From JBGTLA01 sp041744375 (GTDB lineage: Bacteria > Actinomycetota > Acidimicrobiia > Spongiisociales > ZC4RG35), in the NCBI GenBank assembly GCA_041744375.1, contig JBGTLA010000155.1, positions 1-11,468 on the forward strand: a stretch of 11,468 nt of DNA, in the 5' to 3' direction. Shown here in pieces: positions 6,503-11,468 of the stretch. A program made the position numbers and the translations under genes. Position 1 is the first letter of the stretch; every line of letters begins with the position of its first letter. Below the pieces are notes generated by a model that saw only the letters and a program-made list of their open reading frames with translations, did no database searches and had not been told where the DNA came from.

Positions 6503-6562
6503 CCGACAGCACCCCTTCCCCGAGCCCGGCCATCTGGCCTTTGGCCATCGGGGTGCTGTCGG
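6503..6562 (+). repeat. 13-bp inverted repeat around the start of the 3-span protein
   Basis: CCGACAGCACCCC (6503-6515) is perfectly complementary to GGGGTGCTGTCGG (6550-6562), with a 34-nt loop that contains a smaller hairpin TGGCC-TTT-GGCCA (6535-6547). No T-run follows, so it is not a classical intrinsic terminator. It ends the small-protein block and encloses the probable TTG start (6541) of the next gene, so it could limit read-through, protect the upstream mRNA 3' end, or control translation of the gene that follows. Confidence 0.6.
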
Positions 6563-6858
6563 TGATGCTCCCCTGGATCGTCGACGATCGTGGGAGTCGC
6601 CTCGGCCTGTCGCAACCCGACGGTCTGCTGACCCTCATCGGGGGAACGGCGGCGATGGCTCTCGCCTGGCGCCGTGTGGCGTTCGGGTGGATCGTGTCGG
6701 GGTTCTTGGCGGTGCTCTTGGGCCGTGACGTGGTGACCGTGGTTCAGAGCCCGGCCGCCCACCCTGGGGCGGGCCTGTGGCTCGGGGCGCTCGCTTTCAC
6801 AGTGGCCGCCATCATCCAGTTGCTCACGCTGGTCCGCTCCCGGCGGAGACCCTCGTGA
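6541..6858 (+). CDS. Three-span membrane protein of unknown function
   Basis: About 105 aa with three hydrophobic segments (roughly residues 1-13, 30-60 and 75-98) and a basic C-terminus (R-S-R-R-R-P). The pattern L-P-W-I near the N-terminus, an aspartate-containing loop and L-L-T-L-I-G-G resembles small actinobacterial membrane proteins annotated as hypothetical. The start is uncertain: TTG 6541, GTG 6553, GTG 6562 and ATG 6565 are in frame, none with a good Shine-Dalgarno site, and the frame is open further upstream without a usual start codon. TTG 6541 keeps the first hydrophobic segment complete. It ends 14 bp before the convergent PepSY-like gene. Its link to the amt operon is by position only. 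Confidence 0.6.
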   Translation: MAIGVLSVMLPWIVDDRGSRLGLSQPDGLLTLIGGTAAMALAWRRVAFGWIVSGFLAVLLGRDVVTVVQSPAAHPGAGLWLGALAFTVAAIIQLLTLVRSRRRPS

Positions 6859-6872
6859 GCCGCACAAGTCGC

Positions 6873-7217
6873 TCAGTGCGACCTCACCACCCGCAGCACC
6901 TCGCCGGAGATGGCGTCGATTTCGACGGTGGACAGCCTCTCGAACTCGGCTGAATCCGGCACCGGAATCGAAAGCGAGACGCCCCACACCGGTCGGAGCC
7001 CGATCCCCTGGCGGATCAGCCGGACCTGGACGTTCTCGGGCTGGAAGTCGACCTGGGCCACGGCCGTCGCAACGGCCTCCTCCGAGGACACCTCTATCCC
7101 GCGATCGGCCTGCAACACCCCGGTGGCAGCCAGCACCAACAGCACCGTTCCCAACACGAGAATCGTCCGGGATGCTCGTGACATGCGCGACCACCGCGAC
7201 AGCTGCCCCTCGCTCAC
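6873..7217 (-). CDS. Membrane-anchored PepSY-like protein
   Basis: A 114-aa protein from GTG 7217, which overlaps the TGA of the upstream gene (GTGA), indicating translational coupling. A basic N-terminus (R-W-S-R-M-S-R-A-S-R) precedes one hydrophobic segment at ~17-33, and the rest should be extracytoplasmic. The exported part has the PepSY pattern: A-V-A-T-A-V-A helix, then R-P-V-W-G-V-S-L strand, and finally V-E-I-D-A-I-S-G-E-V-L at the C-terminus. PepSY domains are often associated with peptidases and secreted proteins as inhibitory or interaction modules. ATG 7184 is an alternative start giving 103 aa. It appears to be co-transcribed with the glutamine synthetase-like gene; its role there is unknown. 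Confidence 0.7.
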   Translation of the reverse strand: MSEGQLSRWSRMSRASRTILVLGTVLLVLAATGVLQADRGIEVSSEEAVATAVAQVDFQPENVQVRLIRQGIGLRPVWGVSLSIPVPDSAEFERLSTVEIDAISGEVLRVVRSH

Positions 7218-7429
7218 GTCTCGGCCCGGTGGGTCAGGTAGGCGGTGACTCCCCGTAACACCAGGTAACCGGGCACGTGAGTCAACAGCACGAGGAGGAT
7301 CCACCACGTCGACGCCTTCTTGGAGAATCCCTGCTCACGCACCTCCCATACCGTGAGGCCGACGGCGCCGAACAGCGCCAACCACATGACGACGTTCCTG
7401 GTGGCCTCGAACAAGAGGAGCAGCCCCAT
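7214..7429 (-). CDS. Two-span small membrane protein, 71 aa
   Basis: A 71-aa protein with hydrophobic segments at ~3-28 and ~42-63, separated by a polar E-V-R-E-Q-G-F-S-K-K loop. ATG 7429 has no Shine-Dalgarno site directly before it; a GGGGAGG motif lies about 27-33 nt upstream, too far to help, and the frame stays open toward the synthetase gene without another usual start. It lies 58 bp downstream of the synthetase stop and overlaps the PepSY-like gene by 4 bp. I do not recognise a family. It adds to the unusual number of very small membrane proteins at this locus. Confidence 0.6.
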   Translation of the reverse strand: MGLLLLFEATRNVVMWLALFGAVGLTVWEVREQGFSKKASTWWILLVLLTHVPGYLVLRGVTAYLTHRAET

Positions 7430-7487
7430 GGGGGGAACGGTAAACCAGTTGCCGCCTCCCCGCTGCGCTTTGTGGGGGTGGGCACTG

Positions 7488-8843
7488 TCAGAACAGAGTG
7501 AGGTATCGCTCGACCTCGGCGTCGGACACGATGGCGTGCCAGCTGGAGAACTCTTTGCGCTTCACGTCGGCGTAGTAGTCGACGTAGTCGCCATCGCGCG
7601 TTTGGCCCAACCCCCGGCGAAGCACATCGTCGGTGACCAGGGCTTCTACCGCATGGAGGAGCGTGAGCGGCAGGGTGGCGATTCCGCGTCGGGCCACCTC
7701 GGCCGGGTCCATCGTGTAGAGGTTGTCGTGGTTGGGCTCGCCGGGGTCGAGACCGCGGTCGATACCGTCGAGGCCCGCCGCCGCCTGGGCGGCGATGGTG
7801 AGGTAGGGGTTGGCGGCGCCGTCGACACCCCGGTTCTCGACCCGGCCGACGTCGGGCACGCGCAGCATCTGGGTGCGGTTGTTCCCGCCGTACGTGGCAT
7901 ACGCCGGAGCCCAGGTCGAGCCCGAATCGGGGATCCCCCCTCCCATTCGCTTGTAGGAGTTGACGGTCGGGCAGGAGACGGCGGTCAGAGCGCGGGCGTG
8001 GTCGATGAGGCCACCGATGTAGCCGTAGGCCATCTCCGAGAGGCCGAGGCCGCGTTCGTCTTCGGTGTCCAAGAACAGCTCTTCGCCGGAGGACGACCAC
8101 AGGCTCGAGTGGCAATGGAGGCCATTGCCGGTCAGGTGGGAGAAGGGTTTGGGCATGAACGTGGCCGTCATGCCCGCTTCGTGGGCCAACGTCTGGACCA
8201 TGTAGCGGAAGAAGATCAATCGGTCGGCAGTGGTGAGGGCGTCGGCATAGGCGAAGTTCTGCTCGAACTGCCCGTTGGCATCCTCGTGGTCGTTGGCGTA
8301 GTTGGTCCAGCCGAGCTGATTCATGTACTTCGACACCGACGTCAGGTGCCCGTACATGCGCGAGAGGCCCTTGGCGTCGTAACAGGGGAGCGGCGCCGTG
8401 TCGATGGCGTCGGCCAGTTCGATACCTCCCTCGGGCTTGCGGCGGACCAAGAAGTACTCGGCCTCCACTCCGATGTTGAGAACCAGCTCGCGGCTCTCCA
8501 GCTCCTTGAGGGCGTTCTTGAGGATCACCCGGGGGGCAAACGGCCACGGTTCGTCGTCGACCCAGATGTCGCACTGGAGCACCGCCAGACCCGGTGTCCA
8601 CGGAACCGGCGTGTACGACGCCGGGTCGGGCATGGCGATCATGTCGGGGTCGGCGGGGGTCTGGCCCATCGGCCCGGCGGCAAAGCCGGCAAAGCCGGCT
8701 CCGCCGTCCATCATCAAATCGAACGCCTCGACCGGGATGAGTTTGGCGCATGGCTTCCCGTGCATGTCTACGAACATGGCGAAGAAGAACTCGATCCCGT
8801 CTCGTTCCGCTCGCTCTTTCAAGTCTGACCGCGATGTGGTCAT
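7488..8843 (-). CDS. gmaS: Type III glutamine synthetase-like ligase (GlnT or gamma-glutamylmethylamide synthetase)
   Basis: A 451-aa ligase of the glutamine synthetase fold, which joins glutamate to ammonia or methylamine using ATP. Visible active-site elements: E127-A-E129 (metal), G-Q-F-E-Q-N-F, G-N-G-L-H243-C-H, N-S-Y-K-R-M, N-R323-T-Q-M-L-R and V-E336-N-R338. The N-terminal F-V-D-M-H-G-K-P segment is typical of the GlnT/GMAS subgroup. D-N-L-Y376 corresponds to the adenylylation loop of GSI enzymes; whether it is modified is unknown. The start at 8843 is firm: GGAGGTGAT lies just upstream, while an in-frame ATG at 8945 would run through the promoter region. It diverges from the mgsABC/glxBCD-like genes. 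In methylotrophs such a set makes gamma-glutamylmethylamide and then N-methylglutamate; in rhizobia glnT with glxBCD is an alternative assimilation set. Substrate is not decidable from sequence reading. Confidence 0.85.
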   Translation of the reverse strand: MTTSRSDLKERAERDGIEFFFAMFVDMHGKPCAKLIPVEAFDLMMDGGAGFAGFAAGPMGQTPADPDMIAMPDPASYTPVPWTPGLAVLQCDIWVDDEPWPFAPRVILKNALKELESRELVLNIGVEAEYFLVRRKPEGGIELADAIDTAPLPCYDAKGLSRMYGHLTSVSKYMNQLGWTNYANDHEDANGQFEQNFAYADALTTADRLIFFRYMVQTLAHEAGMTATFMPKPFSHLTGNGLHCHSSLWSSSGEELFLDTEDERGLGLSEMAYGYIGGLIDHARALTAVSCPTVNSYKRMGGGIPDSGSTWAPAYATYGGNNRTQMLRVPDVGRVENRGVDGAANPYLTIAAQAAAGLDGIDRGLDPGEPNHDNLYTMDPAEVARRGIATLPLTLLHAVEALVTDDVLRRGLGQTRDGDYVDYYADVKRKEFSSWHAIVSDAEVERYLTLF

Positions 8844-8865
8844 ACGTATCACCTCCGAAGGCTCG

Positions 8866-8871
8866 AATATA
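8866..8871 (-). promoter_or_regulatory. Possible -10 element (TATATT) for the synthetase gene
   Basis: The minus strand reads TATATT 22 bp upstream of the ATG at 8843, in an otherwise GC-rich stretch. A start point about 7 bp downstream would leave a short leader with the GGAGGTGAT ribosome site. No good -35 hexamer is seen 16-18 bp upstream, so this is a weak call. Confidence 0.25.
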
Positions 8872-8932
8872 CGGCCGCCGACGCGCGCTGTGCCCCAGAT
8901 CTCCTTGTTTTTCTGGCGATCGAGTCTCCTCA

Positions 8933-8960
8933 GCTTCAACATCATGTATCATGCTTCAAC
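8933..8960. promoter_or_regulatory. Paired GCTTCAAC direct repeats, candidate operator
   Basis: GCTTCAAC occurs perfectly at 8933-8940 and 8953-8960, a 20-bp period (about two helical turns). The 12-bp spacer ATCATGTATCAT contains TATCAT, which could be a -10 element for the rightward genes. The site lies in the 136-bp divergent region between the synthetase and the amidotransferase gene, 20 bp before the latter's ATG. The position suits a repressor or activator controlling one or both directions. No regulator gene is present in the window. Confidence 0.45.
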
Positions 8961-8979
8961 TCTGGAGAGAGGATGAGAC

Positions 8980-9870
8980 ATGTGTGGGATCGTGGGAATC
9001 CACCTGCGTAACCCGGCCCTGGAGCCGGAACTGGGGATTCTGACGACGCGCATGTTGGAGGCGATGACCGAACGCGGACCCGACTCGGCCGGCATCGCCC
9101 TCTACGAGGCCAACGGCGCCGAAACCAAGGTCACGGTCCGCTCCCCCCTCGACGGCTACGACTGGGACCAGTTCGTGGAACGGCTGTCTGAAGAGTTGCA
9201 GACATCGGTCGGCATCCGCCGGACCGGTCCCGGCGCGGTCGTCACGATGGAGACGGGAGGGAAGAAGGCGGCAACCGCCATCGCCGCGGTCGACCCGAGC
9301 ATCCGGGTCGTGAGCCGGGGTCACGCCGTCGAGGTCTTCAAGGATGTCGGAACTCCTCGCCAGATCTGTGACCGTTACGGAATCCCCAACCGGGGCGGGT
9401 ACCAGGCCGTGGGTCACACCCGCATGGCCACCGAGTCGGCGGTCACCACCGAGCACTCGCACCCCTTCTCCCCCGACGACGACATCTGCCTGGTGCACAA
9501 CGGCTCTTTCTCCAACTACTACACCATCCGCCGGGACCTCGAAGACGAAGGCGTCGAGTTCGTCACCGACAACGACTCGGAGGTGGCGGCCCGCTGGATC
9601 GCCCTCGAGATCGAGAGGGGCGCCGATCTCGGCGCTGCCCTCGAATCGATGATGGAGGCGATGGACGGCTTCTACACGTTGCTGGTGTCGACACGCCACG
9701 AATTCGCCGTGGTACGTGATGCCTTCGCCTGTAAGCCGGCGGTGATCGCCGAGACCGACGACTACGTCGCCATGGCTTCTGAGTACCGGGCTCTGGCCGA
9801 GCTGCCCGGTATCGAGGAGGCTGAGGTGTTCGAGCCGATGCCCGAGGACATCCATCTGTGGTCGCGCTGA
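8980..9870 (+). CDS. mgsA: Class II glutamine amidotransferase subunit (MgsA/GlxB-like)
   Basis: A 296-aa Ntn-hydrolase. After removal of Met1, Cys2 (M-C-G-I-V-G) is the nucleophile that releases ammonia or methylamine from a glutamine-type amide. Other family marks are G145-H-T-R148 (substrate binding), H173-N-G175 (oxyanion region) and T-D-N-D-S-E-V-A. It corresponds to the N-terminal domain of glutamate synthase as a separate polypeptide, the MgsA subunit of N-methylglutamate synthase or GlxB of rhizobia. Residues ~50-125 form an insert relative to short amidotransferases such as PurF. The Shine-Dalgarno region GGAGAGAGGA (8964-8973) supports the ATG at 8980. It overlaps the next gene by 13 bp, consistent with subunits of one complex. 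Confidence 0.88.
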   Translation: MCGIVGIHLRNPALEPELGILTTRMLEAMTERGPDSAGIALYEANGAETKVTVRSPLDGYDWDQFVERLSEELQTSVGIRRTGPGAVVTMETGGKKAATAIAAVDPSIRVVSRGHAVEVFKDVGTPRQICDRYGIPNRGGYQAVGHTRMATESAVTTEHSHPFSPDDDICLVHNGSFSNYYTIRRDLEDEGVEFVTDNDSEVAARWIALEIERGADLGAALESMMEAMDGFYTLLVSTRHEFAVVRDAFACKPAVIAETDDYVAMASEYRALAELPGIEEAEVFEPMPEDIHLWSR

Positions 9871-10535
9871 GCTGTGCCGAGCTCTCGACGCGAGAGATGA
9901 ACCGGGCGCTACAGGAGATGGCTCCCGGATCTGAGGTCACCATCCTCGAACCGAAAGGCCGCCACAACCTGGCCGTGGGGCTGACCAACGACATCGACAT
10001 CACCATCGCCGGCAACGCCGGTTACTTCATCGGCGGTCTCGGCGACGGCCCCGACATCACCGTCGACGGGTTCGTCGGTTGGTCGGTGGGCGAGAACCTC
10101 ATGTCGGGCACGATCCGGGTACGCGGCAATGCCTCCGAATGCGCCGCCGCCACCGCTCACGGGGGCCTGGTGGTAATCGAGGGCGACGCCTCGTCTCGGG
10201 CGGGAATCTCGCTCAAGGGGGGAACCCTGGCCGTCGGAGGAGACGTGGGTCACATGAGCGCCTTCATGGCTCAGGCAGGCACCATCCTGGTAGGAGGCGA
10301 CGCCGGCGAAGCCCTGGGCGACTCACTCTACGAGACCGTGATCTACGTCGGTGGCAAAGTCCACTCCCTCGGCGCCGATGCCCGCATTGAGGACCTGACC
10401 GACGACGACGTCGCCCGGGTGAGCGAGCTGGTGCGCGTCAGCGGTCTCGACCACATCGAGCCCGAGAACGTCACCCGCGTAGCCTCGGCCCGCCAGCTCT
10501 ACAACTTCGATGCGCTGAAGGCACAGAAATACTGA
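9858..10535 (+). CDS. mgsB: GXGXG beta-helix subunit (MgsB/GlxC-like)
   Basis: A 225-aa protein consisting mainly of the right-handed beta-helix of the glutamate synthase C-terminal domain, with repeated Gly-rich turns (G-N-A-G-Y-F-I-G-G; V-R-G-N-A-S-E; V-I-E-G-D-A-S; V-G-G-D-V-G; V-G-G-D-A-G-E-A). In glutamate synthase this domain is structural and holds the other domains together; as a separate subunit it matches MgsB/GlxC. The GTG start at 9858 lies within the end of mgsA, with GAGGA (9844-9848) 9 nt upstream. ATG 9897 is a less likely start because it would cut 13 residues and lacks a spaced ribosome site. It stops one base before the next ATG. Confidence 0.88.
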   Translation: MVALSCAELSTREMNRALQEMAPGSEVTILEPKGRHNLAVGLTNDIDITIAGNAGYFIGGLGDGPDITVDGFVGWSVGENLMSGTIRVRGNASECAAATAHGGLVVIEGDASSRAGISLKGGTLAVGGDVGHMSAFMAQAGTILVGGDAGEALGDSLYETVIYVGGKVHSLGADARIEDLTDDDVARVSELVRVSGLDHIEPENVTRVASARQLYNFDALKAQKY

Positions 10536-10536
10536 T

Positions 10537-11468
10537 ATGGAGATACGTCACCGATCTCATCCCCTGCGAGCTTCTCACAGCTTTCCGGTCGAGGTCATCG
10601 ATCAGATCCACACGATGGCCGAAGAGGGTCGCTACGAGATCCGGGGCTGGGGCGCCAAACGAAAACTGCCCACCTTCGACGACCTCGTCTTCATCACCGC
10701 CTCCGCCTCGCGCTACCCGCTGGAGGGATACCGGGAACGGTGCGACACCAAGACGGTCCTCGGGACCCGTTTCGCGACGCGCCCGATAGAGCTCGACATA
10801 CCCATCACCATCGCCGGAATGAGCTTTGGGTCGCTGTCGGCCAATGCCAAGGATGCGCTCGGACGCGGCGCCACCGCCGTCGGCACCTCGACGACCACCG
10901 GCGACGGCGGTATGACCGCCGAAGAACGGCAGGCCTCCAAGACGCTCGTCTATCAGTGTCTGCCCTCGCGCTACGGCTTCAACCCCAAGGATCTGCGCCA
11001 GGCCGACGCCATCGAGGTCGTCATCGGCCAGGGAGCCAAACCGGGCGGGGGCGGCATGTTGTTGGGACAGAAGGTCTCAGAACGGGTGGCGGACATGCGC
11101 ACCCTCCCCGCCGGGGTGGACCAGCGCTCGGCGTCACGTCACCCCGACTGGACCGGACCCGACGACCTGGTCATAAAGATCGAGGAGTTGCGGGAGGCCA
11201 CCAACTGGGAAAAGCCCATCTACGTCAAGGTGGGCGCCACCCGCACCGAGAACGACGTGAAGCTGGCCGTGGCCGCCGGCGCCGACGTGGTCGTCGTCGA
11301 CGGCATGCAGGGTGGCACCGGCGCCACCCAAGACGTCTTCATCGAACATGCCGGCATCCCCACCCTGCCCGCGGTCCGGATCGCCGCCGACGCGCTGCGC
11401 GACATCGGCAAGCACCACGAGGTGCAGTTGATCGTTTCGGGCGGGATCCGCTCGGGAGCCGATGCCGC
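10537..11468 (+). CDS. mgsC: FMN-binding glutamate synthase domain subunit (MgsC/GlxD-like), 3' end outside window
   Basis: The frame opens at ATG 10537, one base after the mgsB stop, and runs without interruption to the window edge: 310 codons of a protein normally around 440 aa. It is the FMN-containing TIM-barrel domain that transfers the amide nitrogen to a keto acid: I-T-I-A-G-M-S-F-G-S-L-S, T-G-D-G-G-M, G-A-K-P-G-G-G-G, Y-V-K-V-G-A-T and D-G-M-Q-G-G-T-G-A are all present and colinear with GltB. The cysteines of the 3Fe-4S cluster would lie beyond the edge. In N-methylglutamate synthase, MgsC combines gamma-glutamylmethylamide-derived methylamine with 2-oxoglutarate; in GlxD-type systems the nitrogen would be ammonia. 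Confidence 0.9.
   Translation, partial: MEIRHRSHPLRASHSFPVEVIDQIHTMAEEGRYEIRGWGAKRKLPTFDDLVFITASASRYPLEGYRERCDTKTVLGTRFATRPIELDIPITIAGMSFGSLSANAKDALGRGATAVGTSTTTGDGGMTAEERQASKTLVYQCLPSRYGFNPKDLRQADAIEVVIGQGAKPGGGGMLLGQKVSERVADMRTLPAGVDQRSASRHPDWTGPDDLVIKIEELREATNWEKPIYVKVGATRTENDVKLAVAAGADVVVVDGMQGGTGATQDVFIEHAGIPTLPAVRIAADALRDIGKHHEVQLIVSGGIRSGADA

Noticed and set aside
6868..6882. Small hairpin GTCGC-TCAGT-GCGAC between the convergent genes at 6858 and 6873
   Set aside because: Only 5 bp with no T-run on either side; too weak to call a bidirectional terminator.
7218..7307. Longer version of the PepSY-like protein starting at 7307
   Set aside because: The added 30 residues are antisense-like Pro/Arg-rich and overlap the two-span gene; the GTG at 7217 overlapping that gene's stop is a better start.
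8894..8914. CCAGA...TCTGG with a T-run in the synthetase/mgsA intergenic region
   Set aside because: A 5-bp stem with the T-run inside the loop rather than after the stem; no terminator geometry.
8844..8945. Longer version of the synthetase starting at ATG 8945 (34 extra residues)
   Set aside because: The extra residues are basic and unlike the family N-terminus, they cover the divergent promoter region, and a very strong ribosome site (GGAGGTGAT) precedes the ATG at 8843.

Overview
The window is high-GC, tightly packed bacterial DNA. Gene order (a nif3-like gene followed by a C4 zinc-ribbon coiled-coil gene, as in mycobacteria), GC-rich third codon positions and GTG/TTG starts suggest an actinomycete-type genome, possibly of an Acidimicrobiia-like lineage. 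The phylum is an inference; no rRNA or other marker gene is present. I see no tRNA, rRNA, CRISPR array, insertion sequence or phage gene.

Left block (1-3088, minus strand): nif3-like metal protein, zinc-ribbon coiled-coil protein, YdjM-like membrane protein and a lipoprotein, spaced 6-7 bp apart as one operon, with a perfect palindrome beyond the last gene. Upstream of nif3 is a 272-bp region carrying a tandem 12-bp repeat and, in the minus sense, a terminator-like hairpin that overlaps an alternative hairpin. Next (3361-4371, plus) is a Ca2+/cation antiporter family protein with atypical alpha-repeats.

Central block (4611-6858, plus): an ammonium (or methylammonium) transporter gene, followed within 6 bp by three very small single-span membrane protein genes (42, 75 and 40 aa), each with its own Shine-Dalgarno site. 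A 3-span membrane protein follows, its likely TTG start lying inside a 13-bp inverted repeat. There is no glnK/PII gene next to amt.

Right block: a type III glutamine synthetase-like gene (GlnT or gamma-glutamylmethylamide synthetase, minus) followed by a 2-span protein and a PepSY-like protein. It diverges from three genes (plus) that split glutamate synthase into separate polypeptides: class II amidotransferase, GXGXG beta-helix and FMN synthase domain. This last set matches mgsABC, also called glxBCD. With the synthetase it forms the first half of the N-methylglutamate route for methylamine, or an alternative ammonium-assimilation module. The N-methylglutamate dehydrogenase genes (mgdABCD), which would decide between these, are not in the window; the last gene runs off the right edge. 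Taken together, 4.4-11.5 kb reads as a dedicated uptake and assimilation locus for ammonium or methylamine, with an unusual set of small membrane proteins.
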